A stretch of 64,000 nucleotides of DNA. It comes from Siphonodentalium dalli. Taxonomy: Eukaryota; Mollusca; Scaphopoda; Gadilida; Siphonodentaliidae. The stretch covers positions 208,420,151-208,484,150 of the forward strand of contig CP136065.1 of the NCBI GenBank assembly GCA_032622095.1, in the 5' to 3' direction. The position numbers were made by a program, and so were the translations under genes. Position 1 is the first letter of the stretch. Every line of letters begins with the position of its first letter. The notes under the pieces are model-generated. The model saw nothing but the letters and a program-made list of their open reading frames with translations, was not told the origin of the DNA and ran no database searches. Positions 47,017-58,097 of this stretch are shown piece after piece.

Positions 47017-48300
47017 CCAGTAATCAAATTAATATTCTAATTTTCTTTGCTCCAGCATCGCGGTCTTTTGAAGATTATTTGAAGATTCTTTATAACTTTC
47101 AGGCATCAATTTAAGATCTGGTAAATGTACGCTGTTGAAGCCTTTTATTTCTGGATTTATTCATAGATGACAATCAATGCATGGATTATTCATTGTATAT
47201 CCATTAGAAAGATTTCTTGAAGGGTCAGAAAGTTACTCTTGAAGTTAAATGTTATCTGTAGCATGTTACAATTAAAATATTGAAAACTTATTCAGTGATA
47301 ACTCGGGCAGTAATAGGTCGGAATTTTCGTTGAATCTTCGCAACTAAAATATGGCGCAGATCATGTTCTAATAGGGTCGCGGTTCATTAATTGGTATCAT
47401 AATTCTAAGAGCCATTTCATAAAATGTAGATTTATGGCTTTGTTAACCCTTTCTATGCTCACTGAAAAGTAGTCCCCTTAGGAAATGTTCAGATACTAAG
47501 TTTAGGCTGTTTCAACTTGACTTGAAACAAATTGTATTAGTATAATATACAAAATGAATTGGGGCAAAAACATTTAAACATATGAAGCCCCTCCCCGATA
47601 CAAATATAATAACACACATGTGAACAAGATGATGGTGTATACTTATTGACATGGTGATATGTTTTGAGAGGTATAATGTGTAGTGTCTTCCAGAAGTTAT
47701 CAGTCTCGATCGAGGTAGTTTCTCGACTGAGAGGAAATTTGTGTTAAAATAATGTCACAATATAATGAATGTTTGGTACGATTGGCGAGTGCTAATCTAT
47801 TTAGTATTAAACTGTGTGTGCTGGATGTAATATATAAGTATATACATGTATTCGATGTTGGTTTTCGATGTGCTCTGAAAGACAATACAAGTAATTGATC
47901 AGAATGCTGTGTTTGGCTGGGACATTGGTCCATATGTGAGTTAACTGCCGCATAACAAATTGAAATTCCGGAGACAAAATAAATCTAATCATTTAGGGAT
48001 CGAAACGCTTAATCGCTGCAATAAATTTGCTTGTGATGTAAAATAGTTCAATATTTGTTTGAACTTATTATCTGAACATTCCCACAAATGTATAGGATTC
48101 GATCCTGCTACACTTGTATTATTTGTCGTCTGTTTATAATTCACAAACATCCCCCAGCTGAATAAAAACAATTTCAATGTATACTTTTATAAATAATGGG
48201 AGGACTAATTTAGTAAATAAAGCGCTAATTCTAAATAGCTAAACGACCCTGACTTTCAATTTCTCGCAAAGAACTCCATGCTATGATTGTTTTCCCTTAG
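47017..48300. other. lectin 3' flank, no further gene seen
   Basis: Presumed 3' UTR to about 47290, then AT-rich DNA. The minus-strand frames 47700-48177 have no recognisable features. Confidence 0.4.
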
Positions 48301-48577
48301 TTGCTTTGTTGTCGTGATTATCATATATGTCAATGTCATAATGATCATTACTTTCTTTATCATCACCCTGACATATTTACTACTCCTCCTCTTTCTGCTT
48401 CACTGTATGTGCTGTAACATGCTCCCATACTATGATGAGATGTGTTACAATAAGCAGAAACTGGATTCTGTCAGGATATCTCTCGCCGCTCTACTCCACC
48501 TAATGGGACTGCCTGGACCATCTGATTCGCATCGCGTTAGATATAGAAAACACTTCTTCAAATATTTCGTTATTTAG
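48301..48577 (+). CDS. possible terminal exon: transmembrane segment and short cytoplasmic tail
   Basis: A pyrimidine-rich TTGTTTTCCCTTAG at 48300 is a good splice acceptor. The frame after it reads ~38 hydrophobic residues (CFVVVIIIYVNVIMIITFFI to LLLFLLHCMCCNML), then a polar tail with KQKLDSVRISLAALLHLMGL and RVRYRKHFF before TAG at 48575. Codon choice in the tail is more GC-rich than the surroundings, as in real exons here. No similarity recognised. It could belong to a separate plus-strand gene or be an alternative membrane-anchoring exon for the lectin gene 1.3 kb upstream; neither is shown. Confidence 0.35.
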
Positions 48578-49151
48578 TAAATAATAATCTTCGATTAATT
48601 CTAAGATCAATCTTAAAAAACACTTCTTAGTCAAAAATAATCTTCGATTAACCCTACGTTTAATCTTAATATATCTTGATGTGTGTTTAGTAGAGCTGAT
48701 TTCGGGTTGAATCACGGTTGAGTCTTTCTGGGAAATTAGAAATTATTTTTTCAATAGAAACATACGGACATTCCGGTATAGTTGGAAGCGGTCCAAACAA
48801 CAATCGGAACTCCTGTTGTAATACGTGGAAGTGACTGAACGGCGGAGTTCCGGAACGTAAAGTAACATAACACAGTTTTACAAGTTCTTATATGCAAAGC
48901 ATGAACAGGTGTGAATTAACGACGCGGGATTCGATTAACATATTTGCATTATAAAATATACGATCACCACAGTACAAATAAGTAATTATTAAAAGTAAAG
49001 CTTCTAACAAAACATAATTCACAGATAGAATATTGGGCCATTTTACACGGCCGCGGCCTGCATTGTATAAAATCCAAACTGCAGACATATATCAGAAAAA
49101 CATGCAGCTGAATTAAATGAATTCAATAAGCAAAAAGCTATATTAATATAT

Positions 49152-49314
49152 GAAATGATTATAGTTTGAGTGGTGTTTTATATGGGGTATATATAGTATG
49201 TCGATGTGGCTCTTGGAGCACATTTAATGTGAAACGCTTTGCGTTCACACAATATACCCAAACGGCCACAGCACTATAGCATTCAATAAAACACACTCAA
49301 ACTATATTCATTTC
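49152..49314. mobile_element. 163-bp MITE-like inverted repeat
   Basis: GAAATGATTATAGTTTGAGT and GGTGTTTTAT at the left are mirrored by AATAAAACACACTCAAACTA and TATTCATTTC at the right. The ~30-bp TIRs have three mismatches. Confidence 0.7.
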
Positions 49315-49705
49315 TTAAATGAAACCTGCTATAACCGCAAGTCGGCTCCTGTACAAACTGATTTCATGTTCGAATCACTGACTATCCAAATCAACAGATT
49401 TTCTCCTAAATAGGGTCATACTGTGAAATGTAAAGAGAAACATCTCGTGCTGAACAAATTTTACTTTAAACTGGTTTGTTTCCAGTCCCAGTTCGTGGGG
49501 AAAACATTTCCTGGTAGTGCCTCTGATTCTTTGTTTTTTACTCGCCAATCAATATAATTAAAGTCAATTGTTTATTCTCACCACACAAAGAGTACATATA
49601 TGTACATGTACAGAGCTAATGGATAAGTGCATGTATTTACAATATAATATAAAACGTGCTGGGAAGAGATACACATAGAGGATCTCTAATGAGTCGCAAA
49701 TATAT

Positions 49706-49799
49706 ACGAAATTTATTAACCGAGTGCATTAAATTCGCTTCGAGCGAGCTTTAGCGAGGCTCAAATCGAATTAATGGACGAGGTTAATAACTTTCGTAT
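49706..49799. repeat. imperfect hairpin
   Basis: TACGAAATTTATTAACCGAG and TTAAATTCG pair with CGAATTAATGGACGAGGTTA and ATAACTTTCGTA around a GCGAGCTTTAGCGAGGC centre. Confidence 0.6.
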
Positions 49800-50046
49800 A
49801 GAATTGCGAGGATCTGAGATCCAATTTATCACATTTTAGCAATGAAAAACGATCTAGAAATGGCTGGGGTTAAATATAATTAATATTGAGTTCCTTATCA
49901 CAACCAAAGAGGAAGTAAAGACAGCTTCCAGAAAAAATATAGTCCCATTTTAAATGTCTTCATGTTGACAAAATTATTCACCCATGTTTATCTCACAGTC
50001 AACACAATAACCCAGCACAAATTGAATATATTATTCTAATTAACAT

Positions 50047-51098
50047 AATAATAAAGTTCCGACATTGACATCGATATAATTGCGCTAAGCGCTTACATCA
50101 CTGCGCGTGCCGATAATACACGTGTCTTACTATCTTACTAAAAATATGAAGCCGAGTTTAGGGCTAATTGTGTGATAAAATAGTTAAGCAGCTATATATT
50201 GTACGTTCACATAGCTGGCAAAAATTATCTAGCCCATGTTTCGTGAACAAAATTATAAACGACTATCTAGTGCACACTAGCTAGAACTTGGAATTACAGA
50301 ATATGTGTCATGGCCCGCTTTATCGCTTAAAGCAGGGTAACGATGATGTGCCACGAGTTGTTGCGCGATTGATTATTGCCATATAACCGCTAATTTCAGT
50401 TGTATAATAACTAAGTTCATTACGCATGCAGTAAACGACATGGTATGTGTATTTTAACTATAAGCAGCGTGTCGGTTCACAACATATATAACTTTCTCCG
50501 GCGAATTGCCTGCAAAATTGTTAGTGATAGTTTCCAGCATGTGAATGTACCTAAAAAGGGTCAACTCAGAGGTAATAATAAAGTTCCGGCATTGACATCG
50601 ATATAATTGCGCTAAGCTCTTACGTCACTGCGCGTGCCGATAATACACGTGTCTTACTATCTTACTAAAAATATGAAGCCGAGTTTAGGGCTAATTGTGT
50701 GATAAAATAGTTAAGCAGCTATATATTGTACGTTCACATAGCTGGCAAAAATTATCTGGTCCATGTTTCGTGAACAAAATTATAAACGACTATCTAGTGC
50801 ACACTAGCTAGAACTTGGAATTACAGAATATGTGTCATGGCACACTTTATCGCTTAAAGCAGGATAACGATGATGTGCCACGAGTTGTTGCGCGTTTGAT
50901 TATTGCCATATAACCGCTAATTTCAGTTGTATAATAACTAAGTTCATTGCGCATGCAGTAAACGACAGGGTATGTGTATTTTAACTATAAGCAGCGTGTC
51001 GTTCACAACATATATAACTTTCTCCGGCGAATTGCCTGCAAAATTGTTAGTGATAGTTTCCAGCATGTGAATGTACCTAAAAAGGGTCTACTCAGAGC
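50047..51098 (+). repeat. 527-bp recent tandem duplication
   Basis: AATAATAAAGTTCCGRCATT starts at about 50047 and 50574. The two units stay collinear to CCTAAAAAGGGTC near 50560 and 51090 with only a handful of differences (for example GCGCTTAC/GCTCTTAC, GATTG/TTTG, one G missing in TCGGTTC). About 98 percent identity by eye. Confidence 0.9.
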
Positions 51099-51578
51099 TC
51101 TGTGAACGACACTGTCCCCCCATTTGGACAACGAATTTCAATAGATGAGGATTACTTATTTGGGTTTGATTGTTTCTTGTTTGTTTTGTTTTTGATTTTG
51201 TTTTTATTTATTTTTTTGTACGTGTGAATGTGCTTTTCTACTAATATATTTAAATCACGACTATGAAAATTATCAGTTATATTAATGTATTTCAAAACCT
51301 CCAATTGAAACAGTAAATTTAACATTTGCTGATGTTTCCAGCTTTGTTTTGTTAATAAAGCATACAAACTGGACTATAAATATCAAAGACTATCTTCTTT
51401 TTATCGAATCACTAACTAATAAGTGTTGGTGTCCTTGTTAAAACATCGAAATGATATGATATTAGAAATGCAATAAGTAAGAAGTTCTAAACATGTTATT
51501 TTGTACACTATAATCTAAATAGAAAGGAAAATATAGATTTCGCAACATATTAGCCTGGAACCCTGAATACATCTTTAA

Positions 51579-52010
51579 AGATGCATAATCCAAATTAACG
51601 CTGCCAATTGACTATTTCTTTGCCTTCGGGGTAAAAAATATCTGATTCGAGTCCAGGAACCCACACATCAGAGCTCACAGAGATCAGATATCGATTTTTG
51701 AAATCTATTATTGTTCACCACCGGTACTTTTTGGCGGACTGGCAAAAAGTTGACGAGCCGACGGTCTCGGACCAAATTGAAGATGAAGATGGGTGACTAT
51801 AGAATCAAGTGGCTTCTGTTAAAATTCGGCCAAATTTCGATGAACAAAATGTTTCTAAATAACAGGTTTTTGGGCAGTTTTATACTACTGTTGACTGTGG
51901 TTAGCATAATATTTGGACAGTTAATCGATTCTGACAACCGAAGCGGCATTTAAAAAAAATATTGTTGTTGGAATCTGATGGTATGGGGACCATCGAAACG
52001 GATTGAGTTC
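51579..52010 (+). mobile_element. family A element, complete copy (432 bp)
   Basis: Starts AGATGCATAATCCAAATTAA and ends GGGACCATCGAAACGGATTG AGTTC. The flank CTTTAA occurs on both sides (51573-51578, 52011-52016) but only once in the empty paralogous site (52771-52776). The ends are weakly inverted (GGTGCATAATCCG-like versus GGAACTCAATCCG). The TTAA-containing target suggests a piggyBac-type MITE, but the ends do not start CCC, so the class is open. The frame 51711-51953 in it is a chance open frame. Confidence 0.75.
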
Positions 52011-52012
52011 CT

Positions 52013-52280
52013 TTAACCCCTTCATGACGGAAGACGTGCTGGTGCAGCATTAGAGATACCGCGCTTGTGCATTCACTTATATAATTTATGCGAGTCTCCC
52101 ACATGGAGGCTCACATATATATAAGAGAATGCACTGGCTTACAAGGTCAAGGGAAATATTGTTAGGCCAATGTATTATCTTATATATGATAGGCTCCCAC
52201 TGTGAGACTCGCATATATTATAGAATGCATCGGCATAGAGTTTTCGCAAAATTTCAGTAAGCTTCAGTCATGGGAGGGTT
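52013..52280 (+). mobile_element. two-hairpin MITE, copy 2
   Basis: TTAACCCCTTCATGACGGAA at the left and CTTCAGTCATGGGAGGGTT at the right, with two internal ATAAGAGAATGCA-bearing palindromes; same layout as 12381-12648. Confidence 0.7.
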
Positions 52281-52772
52281 CGATGTTCACTTAAGATAAC
52301 GATCCAATATTCAATAGATTATAAAGCTGAGGTTTGCTTATTTTTTTTTGTCTGTTTTTGTTTGATTTTTTTTTTCCTTTTGTTTTGTGTGTAGGTGTGT
52401 GTTTGTGGGGGGGGGGTAAATATAATTAAATCCCGAGTATGCAACATTATCAGTTATATTATTGTATTTTAATTATATACAGCATGTATTCAGAGTTCCA
52501 AACCTCCAATCACAACAACATAAACATTTAATTTAGCATTGTTTTCAGCTTTGTTTTGTTAGCAAACCATACAAACTGGACTATAAAAATCAAAGACTAT
52601 CATTTTTTTCTTCACAAAATCAATGTTTGTGTCCTTGTTAAAACATCGAAATGACATGAACTAGAAAATTCAATAAGTATGACGTTCCAAGCGTTAGTTT
52701 ATGCACTATGATCTAAATAGAAAGTAAAATATAGATTTCATAGCATATTAGCCTGGAACCCTAAATACATCT

Positions 52773-53024
52773 TTAACCATTTTCACGACGGAAGATGCGC
52801 TGGCGCAACATTAAAGATCATGTGCCTGTGCATCCCGTTTATATGCGAGTATCCCATAGGGGCCTCGCATATATAAGAGAATGCACTGACTTACAAGGTC
52901 AAGGTAAATATTGTTAGGCCGATGTATTCTCTTATATATACACGACGCTCCCATAGGGAGACTCTCATATGTAATAGAATGCATTGGCTTATGGTTTTCG
53001 CAACATTTCAATCATGGAAGTGTT
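52773..53024 (+). mobile_element. two-hairpin MITE, copy 3
   Basis: TTAACCATTTTCACGACGGA to TTTCAATCATGGAAGTGTT, with GAGTATCCCATAGGGGCCTC and CGCTCCCATAGGGAGACTC stem loops. It is the counterpart of copy 2 inside the local duplication. Confidence 0.7.
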
Positions 53025-53060
53025 TAATGTTCACTTAAGATAACGATCCAATGTTGAATT

Positions 53061-53989
53061 GTTTGCCAACTATAAGTTCATGCCTGTCTGACTACAAATC
53101 ACATTGTGACGTAGCTGTACCATGCATGCTGGCTATATTAGAGAGGTTTCGCAAATGCACAGAGTAATAGTTTATAAATACTGCTACACCACAAAGTCTA
53201 CAAATATGTTAGGGCGCAAATAATAATTATGGAAACCCAACACTGATGAGCATGCCAGAGCCATAGTTCATTATTTCAGAACAAGTGGACGTCATGGAAT
53301 AACTATCATGTGACTGACCAATCATTTGATATTTAATATTAATCCATAATTGCCTGAGAAATGTCTGGGAATTGAAGCCTAATTTATGTCCAAGTGTTAA
53401 ATAATAATACTCATGATTTGCGAAACCTATCTGATAGGTAGCAGGCCTGCGGCGACAATTTCAGACTGAAAATACAAAACATGTTGCTTGAGATTGTTCT
53501 GAGTTTAATTTTTCAATAAATATTTTGTGTGAAGTATGTGTTAAACATTTACCCTATAAATAGCATGGCCGTCGGTGGGAAAATTCCAAATTACACGAGA
53601 GAGGTGGGTGATTATGTTGCGTTGAATTTCTAACCATTGTGAAGCACCGATTTAAATGAAATTTGCAAATGTGTCCTGTTTCAAGTCGGTACAGTTGGAA
53701 ATTCGAAATATGGACACTCCCACCGAAACTCCCAAGGTGCGTCCCTGATAATGAAGTTTCGACCATTTACAGTTACAAGTATGGCTTAGAAACAGGTTGG
53801 TTATCTTGGACGAAACATCCACATTTCGGCCAAATTATTCAGTTGACGATTGGTGTAAACAGTATTTATTTTAAAAAATCAAACATTTGACATAAACATA
53901 ATATACATGTAGAATATATAGATTTATGAAGAGGATTGGACAACAAGCAAAATGCTTTTTTAAAGTCCTCTCCTCGTGGAATAAATGTT
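53061..53989. other. no recognisable gene
   Basis: AT-rich flank of the LINE. Overlapping frames at 53554-53890 lie on opposite strands and have no recognisable features. Confidence 0.4.
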
Positions 53990-54319
53990 ACCTTAAGTGA
54001 CAAAAATATCACTTGGGGTAAAGCAGACGGGATATATACTTTTGTTTGATTGGAATATTATTTAGGATTGAGATACGGTATAACATTGTAATACGGAAGT
54101 TAAGGATGAGAAAGTGAATGAAAGAGAATGAGAGAGAGGGGAGAGTGTGCGCAAGAGAGAGAGAGATAGAGAGGTTTGACACAACATACATTCGATACAA
54201 AATAACACAAAAAACATCCGTTCAGTGGGGAAATCACTTGCACGAATGCGTCACGACCACGGAGGAGAAAAAGCGGTTCATGCAAATGGAATGGAATCTA
54301 GCCGCGTCACCTTAAGTGA

Positions 54320-57300
54320 TTATGAGAAACGGCCACTATCTAAAATAAACTTCTGTACCGCCAAGAATATTTCGGAATTTAATTTGTTTGGAAGTTCGTG
54401 AGATCCGTACAATAGAACATCGGTTGTTATCATACTTACTGGTAAGTTACTTAGCAGTTCTGATCTAATTCTGGCGTAAAGAGGGCATTGCAAGAAGAAA
54501 TGGTAAGCTGATTCAGTTTCAAAGCTACCGCATTGACACAGTGGTGATTCTTTCAAGTGATTAATAACAAGGTCACGGTTCAGGTTGCTGCAACCTAATC
54601 TGATACGAGTATGATATATTTGGGCTTTCCTGGAATAACACTGAAGATAAAAATTTGCAATTTTCACACGGTCAATGTTTAGTTTACGCTTAAATTCTTC
54701 GAGTGTGTTTGACGATTTTATTGAATTCGATAAACTAGTCCATGCTCGTGTAGCCGATGGCAGAAAAGTATTCATGTAAATGTCTCTGTTGCTGCCAGGC
54801 GGGTGAATACTAACATGTCTAAAATTGTAACCAGATGAAGTGCAATCGGGAGGAATCATGTTTGATAGATAAGACGGAACTTGGTTACTAGTCATTTTGA
54901 AAAATTGTATCATTTTCTGTTTTGTTCTACGTGAGGCAATTGTTTCCCAGCCGGTTTCCAATAGTAAGTTGCGATCGCTGGTACTTCTCGTGGCCCCAGT
55001 GACAATTCGTGCCATTTCATACTGAATATCTTCGATATAATCGCTCATATATTTTGGTATGTTATCCCATACTGGTGATGCATATTCAAGAGTGGGTCTA
55101 ACAAAAGCAAGATATATATTTTCAAGGGTCTTTCTGCTCAGTCTGAATTTGTGCTTCCTAATCATATTTATCTTTTTCCATGCCCTATCGGTGATGTTAC
55201 TTATGTGAGTTTCCCATGAACCGATGTTGTCGAAAGTAAGACCAAGATGTTTGTGATTTTCTACTTCAGTTATGTGAGAATCAGCCATGATTAGGGGTGG
55301 GTGAACTATATTTGTAGATTTCCTCAATATCATTAAAGCTTCAGTTTTGAGGGGATTAAATTTTACAAGCCATTTTTTGGACCAATCGACAATAGTGGCA
55401 ATGTCTCTATTAATTATTTCAGCCGCTAAAACAGGGTTCTCGACACATAAATATATTGATGTATCATCAGCAAATAGACGTATGTTGCACGTGATGTTTT
55501 CGGTTATGTCGTTAATGTAAATCAGGAATAACAGTGGGCCTAATATGAAGCCATGAGGCACACCTGCGGAAACATTTTGCCAATCGGAACTAGCATTATC
55601 AACTATAACTCTCTGTTGACGACATTCAAGATAAGATGAAATTAGTTCATATACTTTACCCTTTATTCCTAGTTTCCTAAGCTTAAACAGGAGACCTTTG
55701 TGCCAAACCTTGTCAAAGGCTTTGCTTATATCACAAAAAATAGATCGAATTTCTTTACCTTCGTCCAGAGATCTGCTAATATAGTCATATATGTCAGTAA
55801 GCTGATATACTGTAGAGTCACCTTTTTTTAATCCAGATTGGTAAACAGAAAGTAACTTATTTTCGTCTAGGTATGTCCAAAGATATTTGTAAATGCACTT
55901 CTCATAGGTTTTAGATATACAGATCAGAAGTGAAATAGGGCGGTAGTTCGCTATTACGCTTGGGTCACCATTTTTAAAAATGGGAGTCACATTGGGTTTT
56001 TTCCATTCATGCGGATAGTAACTCTTGTCAGTGAATATATTAAAAAAATGGGAAAGTGGTTCAGAAAGAGACGAAGCACACTGTTTTAGCACACGTGGGC
56101 TAATACTATCAGGACCACAGGCTTTGGACACTTTCAACTTTTTAAGAGCGTTGAAAACGTCGACTGTTGTAATTTTTATGTCGGCTAGTTCAGGATCAGT
56201 TTCTGTATATTGACCGGTAGAGCTCAAGTGAGTATTGCACAAATTATCATCAACTTTAGATATTTCACAAAAATAATCATTCAACGCATGTGCCTTTTCA
56301 GAAGGGGAAACTAAATAACAGTTGTTACTTAAAAGAGGGGGTATTCCTTTTGAGGTGGGGGAAATTACTTTCTGCAGATTCTTCCACCATGTCGATGAAT
56401 CAGTGTTTTTATCACTCAAAATGTGGTCAATTTTACTGTCATAATCGACTTTTGCTTGTCTGACTGCACTCACACATTGATTTCGAACAATACGAAATTT
56501 TGCCCAGGAAGATAAGGAATTTTTTAGTTTGGCGATTCTATGTAGTCTATTGCGTTGGCGCATTAGTTTTCTTACACCACATGTCAGCCAAGGCGGACAG
56601 TCCTTTCTTATGCAAACTGTTTTATTTGGAATAAATTTCAGACAAACATTTTGTAACATTTCTGTCAGTTCTTTGTTAATCTTAGATACGTGAAAATTAC
56701 GACTAACACTTTTAAAATCCCAATTATATAACATGTTGTTAATACCTTCGTAGTCGGCTCTATCATAGTTCCAAATAAGTCTTTTAGTAGTTATCTGAGT
56801 TGGTAAAGTTAACTCGATGTCGACTTTGACTGGGGCATGGTATCGAATACGATCATCAAAAAATGGACTCATTACATCTGCGTTACATACATAATCATCA
56901 CAGTTTGTGAAGAACAGACCAAGGGTCGACGAAGATGTTTCCGTAAAGTGAGTAGGCGAATTCACTAGTTGTTTGATACCGCAGTGCGTACATATACCAT
57001 TAATCTTACCATTGGTATCTTTGACATAATTTTCATTGAAGTCGCCAGCTACGATTACGAAATTTACGTCATCGATTGCGTTTTTAATGTTGAGTTCAAT
57101 AGTATCCCAGTGCGAAACTGGTGATTGTGGGGGTCTGTATAAGCAACCAAGTATAATACTTTTACGACATACCTTGATTTCAACCCATACGGACACAAGG
57201 CCTGGAACTATAAGATCATTACGGAATTTATAAGGTATACAGTCGCGAATATAAACACTCACACCACCACCTGATGTTTGTGTATTCCTGTCATTTCGTA

Positions 57301-57853
57301 TTGGATCATGAAAACCGTGAAGTAAAACTTCGGAATTATCTACTGAATTATTAAGCCATGTTTCAGTGAAAAAACAAATATCGAAATTAGCAGACTCAGC
57401 ATTTAGTATTGTCATTTTATTTCTGATGCTCTGGGTGTTCAGTAGTAACATGGAACAGTGTCTTCGCATCGTACCATTGTTGGCAGGACCTGGGTTCAGT
57501 TCGATATCGCCGCTTAACATTAGTAACACAAATATAATGGAAGTTGCAGTTAAGTAACATAATAATTTTGCCTTGTGTGTGTGTATTATAACATGTCGAT
57601 CTGTATTATCTTGCCATGGGGCCCTGTTTTCACGGATGAAATTCAAAACTGTTTGTGTTAAATGTGGACAAGTACATGATATCAACAGTAACAAACTTAC
57701 AATTTGAATCTCAGGCAATTTTCTTGAACGTAGGAAAAGATAAATGATGATAGTTTCAGACATATTCAGGTCAAAGCGTTTTCCCCTAGGTGGTCGAGAC
57801 GCTCTCGAGAGAAAGCTGCCAATCCGGGCACGATATTGTGTTATATCAACCAT
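54320..57853 (-). CDS. LINE ORF2: 2A motif, AP endonuclease, reverse transcriptase, zinc knuckle (1177 aa)
   Basis: Enzyme for target-primed reverse transcription. Residues 1-105 are basic then hydrophobic. At 115-123, GDIELNPGP is a canonical 2A ribosome-skipping motif (break between Gly122 and Pro123), so EN-RT would be released as a separate chain starting at Pro123. EN spans ~130-350: LLLNTQSIRNK (Asn140), FFTETWL (Glu164), GCLYRPP and GDFN (270-273). The usual SDH near 338 reads RYH. RT spans ~560-830: FCDISKAFDKV (706-716), GVPHGF (764-769, normally GVPQGS) and FADD (794-797). C-terminal CQC...H...C at 1106-1123 is a zinc knuckle. The frame is intact for its full length, but the two motif changes argue it may not be active. 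CR1/L2-group assignment is by motif style. Confidence 0.9.
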   Translation of the reverse strand: MVDITQYRARIGSFLSRASRPPRGKRFDLNMSETIIIYLFLRSRKLPEIQIVSLLLLISCTCPHLTQTVLNFIRENRAPWQDNTDRHVIIHTHKAKLLCYLTATSIIFVLLMLSGDIELNPGPANNGTMRRHCSMLLLNTQSIRNKMTILNAESANFDICFFTETWLNNSVDNSEVLLHGFHDPIRNDRNTQTSGGGVSVYIRDCIPYKFRNDLIVPGLVSVWVEIKVCRKSIILGCLYRPPQSPVSHWDTIELNIKNAIDDVNFVIVAGDFNENYVKDTNGKINGICTHCGIKQLVNSPTHFTETSSSTLGLFFTNCDDYVCNADVMSPFFDDRIRYHAPVKVDIELTLPTQITTKRLIWNYDRADYEGINNMLYNWDFKSVSRNFHVSKINKELTEMLQNVCLKFIPNKTVCIRKDCPPWLTCGVRKLMRQRNRLHRIAKLKNSLSSWAKFRIVRNQCVSAVRQAKVDYDSKIDHILSDKNTDSSTWWKNLQKVISPTSKGIPPLLSNNCYLVSPSEKAHALNDYFCEISKVDDNLCNTHLSSTGQYTETDPELADIKITTVDVFNALKKLKVSKACGPDSISPRVLKQCASSLSEPLSHFFNIFTDKSYYPHEWKKPNVTPIFKNGDPSVIANYRPISLLICISKTYEKCIYKYLWTYLDENKLLSVYQSGLKKGDSTVYQLTDIYDYISRSLDEGKEIRSIFCDISKAFDKVWHKGLLFKLRKLGIKGKVYELISSYLECRQQRVIVDNASSDWQNVSAGVPHGFILGPLLFLIYINDITENITCNIRLFADDTSIYLCVENPVLAAEIINRDIATIVDWSKKWLVKFNPLKTEALMILRKSTNIVHPPLIMADSHITEVENHKHLGLTFDNIGSWETHISNITDRAWKKINMIRKHKFRLSRKTLENIYLAFVRPTLEYASPVWDNIPKYMSDYIEDIQYEMARIVTGATRSTSDRNLLLETGWETIASRRTKQKMIQFFKMTSNQVPSYLSNMIPPDCTSSGYNFRHVSIHPPGSNRDIYMNTFLPSATRAWTSLSNSIKSSNTLEEFKRKLNIDRVKIANFYLQCYSRKAQIYHTRIRLGCSNLNRDLVINHLKESPLCQCGSFETESAYHFFLQCPLYARIRSELLSNLPVSMITTDVLLYGSHELPNKLNSEIFLAVQKFILDSGRFS

Positions 57854-58097
57854 TGTACCATATATACTGTAGGAATTTCAAGACATGTAAATAGCTCGGT
57901 GGTTGGCAGATATGATTTACACACTGAACAAATGTTGAATCAAGATGTTTGAGATATTGGCGTGAGATACACGGTTTATCTTGGTCATGTGCAGTTGAGG
58001 GAGAGATTAGAAAGATAACAGAAGATAAGAGAAGGAAGAGACGAAAGGAGTATAACTCTATTAGTGATCCCGGGATAGGGGGAATAATTAATTCCAT
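57846..58097 (-). CDS. small ORF upstream of ORF2, left copy (83 aa)
   Basis: A hydrophobic core (SFRLFLLLSSVIFLISPSTA) after a short N-terminal stretch looks like a signal peptide. A ~50-residue part with four Cys (CISR, QCVNHICQPP) follows. The stop overlaps the ORF2 start as ATGGTTGA (8 nt shared), a possible termination-reinitiation arrangement. The right copy (62417-62668) differs by one residue (Tyr/Asp near the C terminus). No family recognised. It could be coincidental leader sequence. Confidence 0.4.
   Translation of the reverse strand: MELIIPPIPGSLIELYSFRLFLLLSSVIFLISPSTAHDQDKPCISRQYLKHLDSTFVQCVNHICQPPSYLHVLKFLQYIWYNG

Larger units (their letters stand above)
48578..50046. other. 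no gene; two small inverted-repeat structures listed separately
   Basis: Contains short duplicated AATAATCTTCGATTAA blocks (48582-48660) and the structures at 49152-49314 and 49706-49799. No supported coding frame. Confidence 0.45.
51145..53060 (+). repeat. local ~0.75-kb duplication with an insertion in the first copy
   Basis: 51145-51578 plus 52011-52330 correspond to 52335-53060: shared TTTCCAGCTTTGTTTTGTTA, TACAAACTGGACTATAAA, CCTTGTTAAAACATCGAAAT, TTAGCCTGGAACCCT, the MITE, then TTCACTTAAGATAACGATCC. Only the first copy contains the family A element. Identity is about 85 percent by eye, so the duplication is not recent. Confidence 0.8.
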
